A stretch of DNA of 64,000 nucleotides from Nephrocerus scutellatus (Eukaryota; Arthropoda; Insecta; Diptera; Pipunculidae). Positions 1 to 14,569 of this stretch are shown piece after piece (the stretch's first letter is position 1; the number at the start of each line of letters is the position of its first letter). Under the pieces are notes generated by a model. The model was not told the origin of the DNA. It ran no database searches and saw only the letters and a program-made list of their open reading frames with translations. A program made the position numbers and the translations under genes. Location: contig OX352761.1 in assembly GCA_947095585.1 (NCBI GenBank), positions 139,406,277 through 139,470,276 of the forward strand, given 5' to 3'.

Positions 1-2210
1 TGCTGGGAAAAACCCAGCTTAATTTAATAGCTCGTACTACAATGGATGAAGAGTTCTCTGCGCCCAACTAAGGACAAAACGAGTAGGACCATGCATACAT
101 CAATGCATCGCAAAGCCTTTCTTGCTTGTCACACCATTTGCAGAGGACGAACAAACAGTCGCAACTTAGTATCTGATCGATGTAATAACTATGTAGCTCA
201 TGCCGCAGTATAGTAATCCTTGCAGAAGAATGCTGTACTGCTACCTAGGAACGTCACGCAAATCATCCGAGTTTACCGCAAATGGGTGATACTCAAAATA
301 AGTTGTTTTGGGTGACAAGTGTGTACAATAGTTAGTGAATAAAATGAAATTCGAAAATAATCGCGTTGGGTCGTTGGAAAATACTTTTTTTTAATTTTTT
401 TAAGTGTTTTATTAATTCGTAGCGAAGCGTATTTGTTCGGAATTACTGAAGTCTTTGAATTACTATTGGCCAGTAGCCGGAAAACTCTTGCAATTTGCAT
501 TTGGCCTAGGACATTGTAAACATATTTCTACAAGGTGGGGCAAAAGTAATGTCATAATGTAAATTGGCTGCTTTTTTGTTAGTAATAAGAAAAATTATCA
601 ATTAATAATAATTTCGCATTTTTCATGTGTGTATCGCTCCATTGCTTGATAACTATTATCTATTATCTGAGCCAAAGCTGTACGACATACCAAATTCTCT
701 AAAATAAGATACCAACTAAAAGTATACAATGAAATAGTTTGATTGTTACATTATTTAATAGAAGATTCAACCCTTAAAGTATGCAATGATTTCAAATACT
801 CTTGAAATAACAAAACGAGAATAATTAACCTAAATGGAAATACATTTTCCTACAATCCTGAAAGCTGTGTCTTTTATCTCTTGATATCTCCCACGAAATT
901 AAATCAATGAATTTGCCACACATTAGCCTGTAGAATCACCCTGTACGCATTTATGTATAATACACATATGTACGCGCGTTTGGAGACGTTGAATGTCTTA
1001 TTAAAATCCTTTTAACGTGGCGTACTGTCCCATCTACTTATGCGCCGCCGCCGCCGTTTGCCGTGTTAACTACCATGCAGCATCTTTGTCTATAAAAAAA
1101 ATCGCATCATGATTTACCGAGCATTACGAGATACCGGCGACAATGACGATCATCGAAAGTACTCAACGTAACGTCCTTTGAATTGAAAATGAGCGGCAAT
1201 AAAAGCGAATTTGGATCACAAAAGAAAAATCCACCGTCGCATCGTTGCAGTCGGGCGCTGCGCATACTTCGAAGGAGTTGGACAAGTTTATAGCATTTTG
1301 CGTCGTTTTGGTCGTCATTGTAATTGGATTGTGTGCATCGAATGCACTTAGCGACAGTGCTGTGGTTCAAGAATGAATGGGCGGCCAATCTATAGCAAAA
1401 CAACAAAAGGGTACACAACGTGCACCGCCCCACAGAACATTTTAGTGTCGAGAGCTTTTCAAGTAGTGGTGCTTCGCTTCGATGTCAAAGGAAAATTATG
1501 AGATGGCAGTCGACTTGTAATACTTCTCGAAACGTCTGAATTGTCGGCCACTACTGGTAGCGCTTTTATCTGTTTAGTTGAAGTGCTCAAAGCTTCCGTT
1601 CCGTTCGGTTTCCACTTGTGACATTCCGCAACACGTTGATTTTAATTCTGATGTCGGGCTTTACTCCCGCCATCCTTGACGTTGTGGGAGTTCAGCTCTA
1701 ATGGATCAAAACATCAAAACAAAGTAGACGACCACAACGAAATCGTAAATAACATTCATTCCGACTTGAACACCGCGCGTTTCCTGGAAATGCAGGAAAT
1801 ACGAAACCTCGCTGAAAGGTTTATTTCATGGTAATCGCATCGTTTCGTCGAGACTTTTGTGTGCTCGTATAAATCGTTAAGAGCTTCTTAATACAATTAA
1901 ATGTCTGTGCATTGGTGTAAGACGTCACACAGACTGCCGTGAATGAAGAATTTATTCATTAAGTGTTGCACCACATCAATAAAGTCTCCCATAGAACTGA
2001 CTGCTGGAGACGAATGAATTGACTTGACAGTAAGTTGAGTTTACAAACCTTCATTGGAATATGGAAATTCTAAAATTTCCCTCGAAGTTTTCATTTTCAT
2101 CAGACGGATCTATGGATAATTACCGTGACTTGACTTTTGGTCGTATTTGAGCTTTAATTAAAGGTTTACATATTTTTTTGTTGAACTGATCGCAGGATAT
2201 GTTGTTGCAG
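1..2210. other. Non-coding flank, no gene recognised
   Basis: Low-complexity AT-rich DNA with only short frames that resemble no protein I know. A GC-richer stretch near 1020-1950 stands out from the surroundings and could be a promoter or 5' untranslated region. A good splice-donor match (GTAAGT) lies at 2030. The 108-residue minus frame at 1107-1433 has no recognisable domain. Confidence 0.4.
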
Positions 2211-2289
2211 AGAAAAGCTAAGCGAATACAATTGCCCCTCTTTGCTTTCATTGAGTTGGATTGGTCACCGCATCAACATAGCGTCCACG
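2211..2289 (+). other. Candidate small internal exon, unproven
   Basis: This 79-base segment is preceded by a pyrimidine-containing tract ending TTGCAG and followed by GTAAGTTC, a strong donor. Two of its three frames are open. An upstream donor at 2030 would define a 181-base intron of normal dipteran size. It could be a 5' untranslated exon of a plus-strand gene whose coding part lies outside the window or further right. No protein homology is visible and chance is quite possible. Confidence 0.2.
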
Positions 2290-2419
2290 GTAAGTTCCTT
2301 GTTCATCATTTTCTTTGAATGAGATTTTAATTGTCTATCTCTTAGAGTTGGATATTTTGTGGCTACACTTTATTTCTTTATAGAGGAATATACTAACTTG
2401 CCTGGGTCTGTGTTTCAGA

Positions 2420-3270
2420 GTTTGAGAGGGTCTCAAGTGGGGTCCTGAAGGGTGTCTTAACGTATTCTTGAGGGAGTATTTGAGGGACGTAGTAATGGTC
2501 TTTTAACGGGGTCTTGAGGTGATCTTGAGTGAGAATCTAGGTAGTCTTGAGGTGGTTTCCGAGCTGGTTTTGTGTGGATCTTAAGTGGGGTTTTAAGGGG
2601 GTCTTTAAGTGGTCTTGAGGGGATCTTGAGGGGACTATGAGAGTGTTATGAGCGGAGTCTTGAGGTGGTCTTTAAGTGGTCTAGTGGTGTTGAGGAAATA
2701 TTAATAGGGGTCATAAAGTGGTCTTAATGGGGATTAAAGGGTAATCTTCTTGGTCTTGAGGTGGTGTTGAGGGTAGTATAAGGGGAGTCTTGTAGTGGTC
2801 TTGAGGTGGTCTTGGGGGATTTGAAGGGGGTTTCGAGAGGGTCTTGAGTGGGGTCTTATGAGAGTTTTGAAAGGGGTCTTCAGAGCGTCTCGATAGGGTC
2901 TTAATGGAGTCTTATAATAATAATAAGACTCCATCAAGACCCTAAATCCCAAGTTTATCTTAAGGGCGTTTTTAGTGGAGTCTTGGGAGCGTAATGAGTG
3001 GGTCTTGATGGGGTGTAAGGATATCTTGAGGTGTCATCAGATGGTCTTAAGCGGGTCTTGAGATGTTCTTGGGGGGGGGGGTCTTAAAGAAATCTTGAGT
3101 GAGTTTTGAGAGGGGGCCTTGACAGGTTTGGGAGAACCTTGGGTGGGGTCTGGAGAGGGTTTTATGGGATCTTAAGTTGTTCTTGATGGGGTCTTGTAGG
3201 GGGTTTTGAGGGGTTTTCACGTGGTCTTTATGTAGTCTTGATGGGGTCTTAAGGGGTCTAAGGGTTTTTT
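2420..3270. repeat. Degenerate GTCTTGAG-type minisatellite
   Basis: About 850 bases of imperfect head-to-tail units built on the core GGTCTTGAGG, usually 10 to 20 bases apart, with G runs of variable length including a nine-G tract near 3070. The units are strand-asymmetric, with G on the plus strand. Short open frames here, such as the minus frame at 2734-2952, are by-products of the repeat. Confidence 0.8.
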
Positions 3271-6200
3271 CACAACAGTGTATTGTGTTGCTTGGCGGGG
3301 AGCATAAAGCGGGTTGTTGTTGCTTTCTTCGGTGTTCGATTACTGATAATCTATAGTTAGTTCACCCTATAAACTGTGTCCTTTGATCCTGCATTTGGCT
3401 TGTGAGTTGACCTAGTTATCCTTATCGTGATCTTATGGTTTGAGCGTAATGGTTATACTCCTCTCTCTTGCGATCAAAAACATTTCTCCCTGCTCGTCTT
3501 GTATGCAGATTCCCCTAATTTTGTTACCGTTACAAAATTGTTGCCGATTTTAACGTTTTATATATTCGTAACTAGAATAATTTTGTCTTCAAGCAATCTG
3601 CATACCATGTGTCGAATCATCAAACTACATCCTTCTAAATATTCTGCTCTCCCAGATCCCTAATATGAGACGTCAGTAGTCTCGTTGCTCATGTTGTCTC
3701 TCTCTCTCTTTCCCTTTGATGAACTTTTTGTGCTTGTTTTTCGAACATAGTTTAACTGGGTACTCTCTGTGGTGTGTTTCCCTGGAATATTTAGAAATGA
3801 ACTTAAAAGATATCATAAAATGGCGCTATCAATTCTTCTCAATATTTCATAAGCGATCACAGTGGTGACTAAAATAGTTGGTACAATGTGCACCGAAAAT
3901 GAAAAAAATTATTTTAAATTCTGTGGGAGAAATTCGTTAAACCCTTGATGGGAAGTCGTCTGCCAGCCGAAAAAATCATTTTTCTGATTCTTGTTTTATA
4001 GAGAAACTTTACCTAATCGGTTAGATAATTTATTATTTACAGGTTTAATTGGTCACAATTGCCTTCATGTGCCTTTTTTGATTCTTATGTTAGCAGCATA
4101 GTTACAAATTTGCAAATTAAAATAACCAAAGACGAAATTGTATTTTAAGTGTAAAACTTACAGAATTCAAAGTTTACCTGTCTGTATTGATATAATTTGA
4201 AACTTTAAATTAAATTAAATTAAGGCATTAATTCAAGAAATTTCTTGTACAAAGCATACTCGCAAATAGTATTCCACCTCTCCGCAAGTACTAATATCAC
4301 ATACGTCTTTGATGCATGAGATGAAAATCCAAGATGCATGAGACGAAAATACAAGAAACGTGTTTCAAAACGACTCCGACGCATGCAATACAACTGAACT
4401 GAACTGAAAATACAACTACAATGAGCAACCATGCAATATTGCTTGGAATTGTTCAATTTGGCAGTTGTTGTGTAAGTTGTAGCGCGAAATAATCCTCTTT
4501 GCCACAGCAAAACTTTACCCAGGCTAACAAAAGCAAAAGCAAAATGATTTCCTCAACCGCAGAAGTGCAAATTCAGTGAATTGTGAAATTTTTGGAGGAA
4601 AATACTCGGAATGCTGTGTGTTGTACGTGATAAAGAGCAAACAACATCAGCTCATTCCAAGTTTGCTGTTGATGAATCGAGTTTCTAAATTATTAAGTAC
4701 GCCCAAGACGAGAGCACTGTTCCAACTTGGATTATGTCAACAGAAAAGCCTGACGCGTATCCAAATGAAGTGAAACAAACCAAAATCTTGCATCGTTTAA
4801 TGCACTTTATATAGCGCGGATGGCTGAAAGCAAAGTACACACGAATGCCAGGATGAATGAAAGAGGAAGGAAATGACTACAGCAACCATCAATGCAGCAT
4901 GAGTTGCATGAGTGCTCAGGGATGGAATTAAATTTTGGTGGAATATACTTTTACATTAATGAAGTTTTGTCTGATCTCCTATGTAACTTGTTGCTATATC
5001 AACTTATATCTATTTATATATAAAGAAAAGATATTTTGATATCGCACGTGAATACACTATTTGTTACTCTTTCTATTCCCGGAAAGCATGCAATCTGTTT
5101 TCAAAACAATTCAATCACATCAACATTCACATTCACAGCGTATTAAGTGCAAATTGATAACACTATTTTCTTAACCCTACTATTAATTCACCTATGTTTC
5201 ACTTCATGGTAAAACACATAAAAGTACGTGAAATTGAAACATGAACAGATGACGTGACGTGACAGTGTGACACACATCTATTCCATTCTATTCTATGGCG
5301 CGACTATTGAGGATTGCACTTCTTCGACACTAACGTTTCAGAGTTCACTGCATATACAGCAATTGAATTCAATAATTCAAAGACTTGTGAGTTTATTGTG
5401 CTGCAACATTTCATCATCTGTACTCTCCTCTTGGTGACCATTCTTTCCGGTATCAATAAACACTTCTGCAACTTCATCTCCGATCGGATTTTAAGTACTT
5501 TCAATTTGAGAGTTCATTATTGAAACAACAGTCTGTCGTGCCAACAATATTATTTTAAACTGGCTACCGCATGAGCGTTACATTGTATGCAATAATTCAA
5601 TACCTAATTGTTTATTGCTCAAATGCTTATGTTCCCACCAAATCGATAGCATCTCGATAGCGAAGTAGTCGGAAGTGAATACACATCACATTTTTTGCGT
5701 AACAAACTCACAAGAAGCCTTTTGTCGATTATTATTGCAGCATCACCAACGATACCTACAATGAACGCAACACAAAGGTAACCAGAGGCAGAGAATCACA
5801 AATATGAAACGTCTGGTAAATTGCTACCATTGTTGCTGGAATATTCTCCCTGAATGCGCAAAACCTTTTCAGACAACCATCCAAGTAAGCCTTCTCGACA
5901 AGAAGGAGTAAATAATAAACTGCAAAAAAATATTGTATTCACTCTCAGAACCCACTTTTCCATCGCACTTTTATATCACTTGTCTGTCAAAGGATGTACG
6001 AACGATTTTTTATTAAATTATAATAAAAATCTGTCGATCACCAACCTTCCTACCATCGGCAGCATCCTGTCGCACTTTGGCTGCTTTTAAAGCTCAACTC
6101 ACTTAAAGTATTTTTTTCATTTGTAGCGCATTTATGGAGGTTCTGCAGCACAATTGAGCTGATGGAGCAGCACTTCATTTCACTTAGAGATATTTTATTA

Positions 6201-9200
6201 ACTTAACAGCAGATAAAACGTGTTTGTTATACTATCACAATCAATTTGTCTGTTAGTTGCACTTGGAGTACTCTAACACGAATGTGTGCTAACTCGTCTC
6301 TTAAGCCATAAAAATACCAGAAAGTGCACTCACAACACTTGGACTATAGGCGAGCACACCAATCAAATTACTGCAGCCATAACTACACGGTGATACACAA
6401 AAGCAATGCTAGGACTTTTACAATTCCATCAAAAGGAGATATTTTATGAGAATTCGAGGTACGTAGCTTTTTTTTGCAAGTGCAGTACGCTAAATGGTAA
6501 ATGTTTTTGGAATACTATCGCTACGTTAGATGGTCGATAGCGCAGGTTCAGGCCGGTTTGTTTAGTATTCTCAGTTCAAGGTGGATACATAACGCTATAT
6601 TTTATCCAACGGTTACACGTAAATTCTACTCGTATGTTACAAAAATATGAAAAATTATATTTAACGGCGTACAGAATCATTCAGCCTTTCCTTTAGGAGC
6701 AATCTTCTCTCCAAATCTGTAATAAATAAGGTCTTATTTTTAAAATTACCAATTGGTTCAGAACTAGCTCACAACCTAACCAATAATTAAAATTCAAAAT
6801 GCACAGAGTTAATGTAAGAGCTACTTAAACACCGAAATCACAAATGGCAATATGGATGGCATTGTCAATTCCTCATTCAAATACTCATAAACGAGATGTT
6901 AATTAAAAGCGGTCGTTGCAATTATCTTTGAATGGAAAGAGATACACAGTGTCACATACGCCGATTTCAGTGAAATGGTTGAGATACATTTCAACAACTA
7001 CAAAGTAAACCAACAGCAACTCATAGGATGCCCTAACAAGAACGACCACGACTGATAAGCGCGAGCCTACATATTCGTAGAATTTGTATGGGGAATAACA
7101 AAAACTATTCACGAAACCAGTACTGTTATTATAATAATAATTATTGTGCTTCCAGTGCGACAGGACCGCGTACAACATCCTTCTGACAAAAAAGGGAACA
7201 ACCGACCATCGGACTACTGCACAGCACAATAATCAACCAGATATCAGTCGACAAATTTATGCATTTCATTAATGTTTAACAAGAACATTACAATCCCCCA
7301 TCCGAGTGACACATGGGCGGACATCCAGAAATTCTGGAATGCCACACGCGCAAACAGAATTGCATTTTATTCCTGATGTTGAAGTCGGCTAACGACTCTA
7401 ACGCCACAGAAATGCCAACGAACGATGATGAACGGGTGGACGGGTGCACAACAAATACCAGACGGGCTTATAGGGTAGTTGCTCCCTTTATAGGTCGTCA
7501 CGGCACAGCCTACTAACCATAGGGCTTTAGACGATTCAACAATAATTCGAAAGCTGTAAACAATCTGTAATTAAATTCACAATCTTTCTGGGTTATCGCC
7601 ATTTTGAGTTTAAGCGTTGGATAAATTTATTGGATGAATGGCTCATAGCTTACGGCTTACGCTTAAATTCCTATATCGACGGGAAAAAATTTTCAGACTG
7701 TTTTCTTTGATTCAATAAGATGTTAACCATTAAGATAACTATGATTTTTTACAAACATTTATTTACCTCTATTATGTGTCTCATTTATGGGCAATAAACA
7801 GATCACTTTCATTAGAAATCCGCTGTCAATGCCTGTTTAGTCCCGGCGCTTACAGATTCGAATTAGTTGTTGCATCGACCTTATTCTGAGAGCAGGGCAA
7901 TTGGTACAACAGCGAACAAGTGCGAGCTCGAGTGCATTAGATTAGGAATCAGAGTTGGCATTTGCGGAGTATGTGGGGTATTTCGGCCAAATTACTGTTC
8001 AAGTCAAATTTGAATTTCAATTAAATGCAAAGGCACACACACCCACACTTAAACACACACAATCCAAAATACATAGAACGTGCTGAAATGAATGAATGCA
8101 TAAAATCCATCGGAATATGCCTTTGTTGAATCCTTTCCGATTCAAATGGGGATTGGAAACTACACGTTTATGCTATTGTTGCCTTATCAATACCATTAGC
8201 CGAGATTTTTGGAATATTATAGATACAGCAGCCGTTACTATTACGACAGATACACTGAGAATTACAGCATTTCAGTTTGTTTCCATCAGTTTCAACAGAT
8301 CCATCCTTAGTCGTACGGAATACCATTAAACATAAATTTAATGCATACATCAGCCTTGTATCAATAATTAATCAATTTATCATTGCTAATGTGAGCAAAA
8401 TTCATTAATTAAATTAAGATTAAATTAATTAATGTTTAACTGTCTTTTGCGAATTGCCTCTCGGTTCGATAGAATAACAGTATGTGTTGCCTTTGTGCCG
8501 AGTGCGATAATGTCTATATGTATAGCATCCTGCAGTCCCATAACAATAAAATTTCTACAAATTACTTAAATCGAAGCCGTTGGAAAACATTTTGAGAGGT
8601 TTTTATTACATTAATTAATATTGGCAACAAAATAAACTGACATACGAAGTCCAACACAAATGTCACGCAAATAAAACCAAGATGTGGATTTTTAGGTTGT
8701 GCAGCTTTTTGCAGACTACACGTATTATTCATTTAAAAATTCTTGAGCCTTTAATATGAGAAGATTTGTAATCAATAAGTTATTTAGTTTATACATAGAA
8801 TATGGCCATTGTTTTTTACACTATGTTTTCTAATTTGAGCATGTCAAGGGAATTTGGCACCCTTATAACTCTATAGGCTTAGCATGGGTGGCAAGATATT
8901 TTGATGTAGAAATTATAAGATGTCTATGCAGATAACATATTATATCTTGAATGCCTGTTGACTATTCGGTTGCTAAAATATAGAATTTGACAATGCATTC
9001 CATATGTAACGCCAAATCAATAAATTTTTGAACGCATACTTCCGAAGATGATGCAGCGTGGGTGCTAAAGTTAACGTGGCGACTAGAGGAGATGTCTGTG
9101 AACTTCTGCTTTGAATGACTGCAGATCGTATTGATGCGGAAATACAGAGCTAACCAAAGCATTCCAAAACATATTGTATGTTTTGTAATGTTTTGTGCTT

Positions 9201-9340
9201 GGGTTACACTCGTCGGTAATCCAGGGTTCGTGTCATCATTGAGTTGCAAATTGAAAGAAGACTTTAATGAATCATATATTTTTTTCTTTTATTTTCTTAC
9301 CTTAATTTTTACAGCGTCGGCTTAACTTAACAAATGTAGA
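3271..9340. other. Intergenic, nothing recognised
   Basis: Six kilobases of AT-rich DNA. Frames are short (at most 108 residues) and show no domain or repeated family resemblance. A small imperfect duplication of about 20 bases built on GATGCATGAGA lies at 4312-4350. No splice-linked exon set could be assembled by eye. Confidence 0.4.
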
Positions 9341-9359
9341 AATATATATATATATATAA
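9341..9359. repeat. TA dinucleotide microsatellite
   Basis: A nearly pure run of alternating A and T. It sits directly at the left edge of the dispersed repeat that begins near 9360. Confidence 0.85.
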
Positions 9360-9530
9360 AAGGTCCTCAAAAACGAGAAAATGGCGATATTTCCACCCAT
9401 CGCACGCGCCACACGCAAAATATGAAAATTTCAGCTCCCTGGGTCGTATGAAAGGTGGTTAAAAAGGACCTCAAATACGTCAAAAATACAGACAAACAGA
9501 GGTCAAGTCTTGTTAAATAAAAGTTTTTAA
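9360..9530 (+). repeat. Dispersed repeat family P, copy 1
   Basis: This block shares long stretches with 58750-59065 in the same orientation. Shared landmarks in order are a GACCTCAAAAAACG-like start, a CGCGCCACACGC-like segment, AATTTCAGC, a GGTCGTATGAAAGG-like segment, AAGGTGGTTAAAAA, then GGTCAAGTC near the right end followed by GTTAAATAA. No coding frame is kept, so it is probably a non-autonomous element. Confidence 0.6.
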
Positions 9531-10734
9531 AAATGATTGTGCGTTTGTATATAATCGCGCAACGCCTAAGCCACTGGACTTATCGAAGACATATTCATAC
9601 TATATGACGATTTTGAAATATATGATATTTGAATGTACTCCGTATTAAATCTATTACAGCTTACAGAGAAGATCAAAGGAAAACTTTCGTAAACCATCAA
9701 TGGACGTTTATGCTTAAAAACCCATTTCGTTCGTGTGTTTTTTTATTTTTAAAAGAAAATCCCTGATGAACAAAGAGTCAGTAGCGGACGCAACCCAAAT
9801 ATTACGCATAATAATTCAATATATAACATAAGTAATTTTATAATTACGTAAAAAGCGGAGTTATCCGCTGTTTTTCAATAAAATTTATTTTACATCAAAA
9901 TGAGTGTAACGTTAGTAATAATTTGTTATTCAAACATGCGTCGTTTAACACGGCGACTACCTCAAGAAAGTAAAGCTACGCTACTGCCATACTCGTATGC
10001 ACAATAATCACTTCCTGCTCTTCCTACGATCTTTAACGATTGTGAATATTTTGCGATTCATTCAACTGTGAATGATGGATTTTTTAGGGGAATGCCTCCG
10101 CCAATGATGGCGCATCAACCAGGCGGAAATTGCCCTCGTTTCACATTTGGTTAGTTGCCGGTGATATGATGTGAGCACACACCGAACAAACAAACATGAT
10201 ATTAATTTGCATAAATTGTCCTACTTATGGTTCACGTCAGGGATTGAGTATGATAGACGAAAATCGTATTCTTATGATGAGATTCTTATCTAACATTGAT
10301 TCCGCTTATGCTCCAAATAAAGTACTCCTTCCGTAGGGGGAATATTTTGAGTTTTTGTTGTGCCTTACCCGATGGGGAAATATTCCTCAAGTTTGATTAC
10401 TACTACTCTGGCTCTAAATGAGGAGCGAACAGAGAAATTTCATACAAAAGCCGTTTCGAATGATACTGCATTACACTTGGCTTTGAATAACATTTCTGTG
10501 GGGATTTGTACCACTAAAACTACTGCAGCCTAAAAGTCCCTGATTTATTGCCAGACATAATTTCTTTTCACGAAAAAAAACAAAATGGGAAATCTTTATC
10601 AAAGCTTGAATTTGTATTTGCTACAGAAGTCTTGGCCAAACTACGATAAACCACAGAGAATCGTCAAAGAATCTTTTGATAAGAGATTTTCCCTTTTCTG
10701 GCAGACTTCATTTATTAGTTAGTTTTTTTCGTTA
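9531..10734. other. Intergenic, nothing recognised
   Basis: AT-rich sequence without an open frame of note or a repeat I could match elsewhere in the window. Confidence 0.4.
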
Positions 10735-11480
10735 GCATCCCGCTTTAACATTAGTTTGCAGTTTGCGATTGGTATGTCTAGAGAACTATTTTCAGGTAAG
10801 ATGGGTAGTGTAGTTCCTTGCTTTGCGAGTTCGTCAGCCATACAGTTACCCGGAATGTCTCTGTGTCACAGCACCCAATACAGGTGGATTTTGAACTGCT
10901 CTCCATGAGAGATGATCGGCAGTTAAGGCCTAGAATTAAGTTTGTAGAGACTGATCGATTTCATTTCTAGTCTACTGGTAGATAGCGTTAAGGCGAATAG
11001 CCAAGCTAGCAGCTACTTGCCTGCTAAAAATATCGAGTGGTGTAAGGTCGAACAGAATGTCTAGTGCGGCAGAGACTAGCTGATCTTTAGAGTTTTCTTA
11101 ATTTATCTAGATTTACTTTCTTATTTAAGGCAGTCCACAATACAGTAACACCGTATAGAAGAGTAGTCTTATTACCGCTGTGAGGTCCACGAGCCATCTG
11201 GGTTTTTTCAGGCAGCTAGGCATTATTGGATTAGTTGCGAGCATTTTTCTTAGCCTAGATGCCTCCGAAGGTTCTTCTATACTACCACAGAAGAGTCTTC
11301 AAGAGGAGCTCTTGGTTGTCCTTAATTCATTTTTATGAAGTTTGAGGGATGCTTATAAAGCAGTCAGTTTCTAATCTAGTATCATTTGCTACGTTGAATA
11401 GATTTCTGCAGCTGCTCCTAATATGTCCCATCTCCGAGGTACACCAATATGGTCTCATTGTGCCTCTAGACATATGAGGG
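10735..11480 (-). pseudogene. LINE 3' remnant: RT thumb and RNase H tail
   Basis: Read on the minus strand, 10740-10860 encodes the end of an RNase H domain: a DIPGNC segment, then ADELAKQGTT, then IPIANCKL. This is the typical C-terminal RNase H ending of RNase H-bearing LINEs. Upstream on the same strand (11000-11200), with stops and shifts, comes LDILFDLTPLDI followed by ASLAIRLNAI and, further up, an LYGVTVLW-like motif, matching the region between reverse transcriptase and RNase H. Several stops interrupt it. It is the same family as 42370-43090 but with separate damage. It is a dead 5'-truncated copy. Confidence 0.75.
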
Positions 11481-14238
11481 GGCACAATTTCACAATTTTT
11501 ATTAAACAACTGATTGGGTAATCACCCAAACTACAAATTACTGTCACATGTTACTGTTTTTATTACGTTTTTGGTTTCGTTTGGATATTTGAAAAATAAG
11601 GATTTAACCCTTGAACAACTATACTTAAATTTCGATTTAAATTAAAAAACAATTGTTTTTATTCACTATTGAAAAGATTATATTTTCACTGCATTAAGAA
11701 ACCAACTGTATGTAAAATACTGTTTGGGGGGTACTGCATGCCCCACTTATTCCCAATACACAATTAGATAATTTGGAGCCTACACGGTTCAGAGTTAACA
11801 TAAAATATACAACGTCATTTCTGCAACTGACTGATCCTCAAACTCAAGCAGAAACGTAATGAACATTGCTCTCATAACTAATACATTCAAAACTCACAAA
11901 TTCTAGTTTTGGGTGCCCATAGGAACAAATTTTGTTAAAGAAAAAAAAAACTATGTGCTTATTGCTCTATGGTTAAAAATAAAGTTAAGTATGCATCCTG
12001 ACATTGATTATTACATTTATTTATAACAGTTGCCTTAGTTTTCTTGGTCATCATTTATCCTTAACTAATTGTTTACCATAACATATTAAGAGTAAAAACT
12101 TTCGCCAGCATTTAGGAAATCACCCGTTAAATCAATACAACCGTGAAATTTGAAAATTAGCATGAATCCAGCTCCCAATTGCTTGCATTGATAAGCTGAA
12201 TAAATGCGAACATAAACGAGGCAGCAACGTACTGGTGATAATTTTTCGGTTCCAGTGCCAGCTGGCTTACTGACAAACCAAGTATGTGCGAGTATCAACA
12301 ATATTTGAATATTTGAATAAAAAACGGAGCTTTCATAAAAAAAATAATTCCCATATGATAAGATTAATTTTTTATAAGTCATCGCACGTGTGCATGGTTT
12401 ATGTAATTGTTACCACTCAACCCCACTGCATTCACAAATATGATCAGAAAGTGTAGTGCCATTTTGGAAACCTTCGTATTATTAAATTTATTCAGAAGCC
12501 GCAGCTTTAACTCAGTTACGAATCATAGAAGACATAAGTACATTCGAGGCATGTGGCCGTTATTATTTTCACTCCGCAGGTAAATTTGCATTAAGGTATA
12601 CCCGAAGCGTACGCACAATATCTTTTATCTAAAAATTGTTATTCTATCCGATAAGTCTGTAATCCGTTTCGTAACGGTTGCGTGTTGAAATGGAGTGCAA
12701 ATTTATACATATACATAACATCTGCTAGTATCCTAAGATTATTGTAATAGTTTTCCCATTCGAGAGAGTGCACTATTGCAGTACAATAACCATCAAATAG
12801 TTTCGAAAGAAAAACGTTAACCCTTTCATAACCGCCACGGTCTGTGAACCAAACCATTTGAATTGACAATTGACTGCAAAAAATCTAATTGATTTCACCA
12901 ACACACAACACAAACGAAACTTAAAAAATCTTTAAAATTAAAAAAAAATCCTCCAAAGACTTGATGTCAACTGCATGCGCTCAAACATAACATACGACTC
13001 TCTGTCCTTTTGCATAATAATTTCCAACTGAACTGTCAAGTCCACCCTAACAACAAAGATGCAGAGTGAATTTCGACAAAGTGAAGTGACAGTTGGTTTT
13101 CGCTTGGAGTGCGTCGTGGATCCAACGATAAGGACAAAGCCAATATGCCATGTAATCAAATTTCGTACTCCATTAAGACCATCAACACAAAGGTGTTTTA
13201 GATTTGTGAGTTCATTTGTAAAATCCAAAAAAGGAAAGTTTCCCAGAGCGTCAGTTCGAGAGTTGATGCTTGTCGTAAGGCACTTTTCTATTTGACCCAT
13301 ATAATCATAAGGACTTCCTTTTTTTATTGAGAATGTATCAACAGAATGGACAGACGGACGATTTTTTATATACTCGTAAATAAAAAAATTTTGCATTTTT
13401 GTTAGCCATTTATTTGAGCGAAAATGAAATACGAATTCATGACATAAATCTCAATTGTCCCCCAGACATCTAAAGTGTTCAAAGGGACGCTCCACCTATG
13501 CTGTCTTATACAAGAAGGAAAACCATCCACGATAGGCAGAATACTAATGAAGACTCACAGAAGCTCTCAGATAACCGTATGTTACTTCGCCTGCGTCATC
13601 ATTTAATCTCTCGATGGTCGTTAAGTGAAAGGCAGTCACAAACAAAAGGATTTTCATAAATCAAAAACTCGAAAATATGCACACATCTCTACCGCAGACC
13701 CTCATAGCCATTGAAATTCCATTAACTTGGATGAAGGCTATTTCCTCCTGTCTTCTTCGAATGTGTTTTTGCTTAGTTTCCAATACTTCAATCACTTTAT
13801 GTCCCACATCATTTATGGTTAGTGGATAGCTAGCTCATCAGGCATTCTTAGGTGTTGACGGTGTTTATGTTGTTGACGGTTGTTGCCTTGGATACATAAA
13901 AAATAAGACCAACCCTAATATCCAGGCTATGAAGCCATACAAAAAAAATGCTGTGACAAAGTTGCAATACCCTGCACCATGGGCTAAATCCAAATAATTA
14001 ACTTTTACTTCAGTAACTATCCCAATCCTTGTCATTTTTTCCAGAGCAGATAATTAAAGCGAGTAGAGAAAATGACAAGGCTTATCCTGTTCCTGAAAGA
14101 ACTCTTTTAATTAACTAAAACTTAACGGAATTTCACGGTTCATTGAGCTTATCAATCCTTCAGATAATTGGATATCATACGAGAAGCAAAAAACTATACA
14201 ACGTCGCAAGAGTAAAGACAAAAACTTTTAATAGGACA
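11481..14238. other. Intergenic, nothing recognised
   Basis: AT-rich. It includes one 152-residue minus frame at 12938-13396 that overlaps an opposing 78-residue plus frame. Neither shows a domain, so I do not call a gene. Confidence 0.35.
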
Positions 14239-14258
14239 CCACACACACACACACACAC
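14239..14258. repeat. AC dinucleotide microsatellite
   Basis: A pure run of alternating C and A, about ten repeats. Confidence 0.9.
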
Positions 14259-14569
14259 GTACACAATCTTTCAGTCCAAACTCCCATAGATACTCGAGTG
14301 TATATGTGTTTGCCAAACGATAAGCAATGAAATCATGGAATCGTTAATGTAGCACATCAGTTGTTGGCCTTGACCGGTAAATTTGGAGCTCAACCTGAGG
14401 CAAACTGAATTTAACATTTACATTTGAGCTAAAAAATGATTTTTCTTAAGAATTAAAAAATAATAATTTGAATACATACGTTGCTTACATACATGTATAT
14501 ACACTCATTATATAAGGAAATAGAATTTTTCAAGTACATTTTCTAATAACCAAAAGCAAAAGCAAGCAG

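Noticed and set aside
12938..13396. 152-residue minus-strand open frame
   Set aside because: No signal peptide, membrane pattern or domain. It overlaps an opposing open frame and lacks convincing splice or polyadenylation context.
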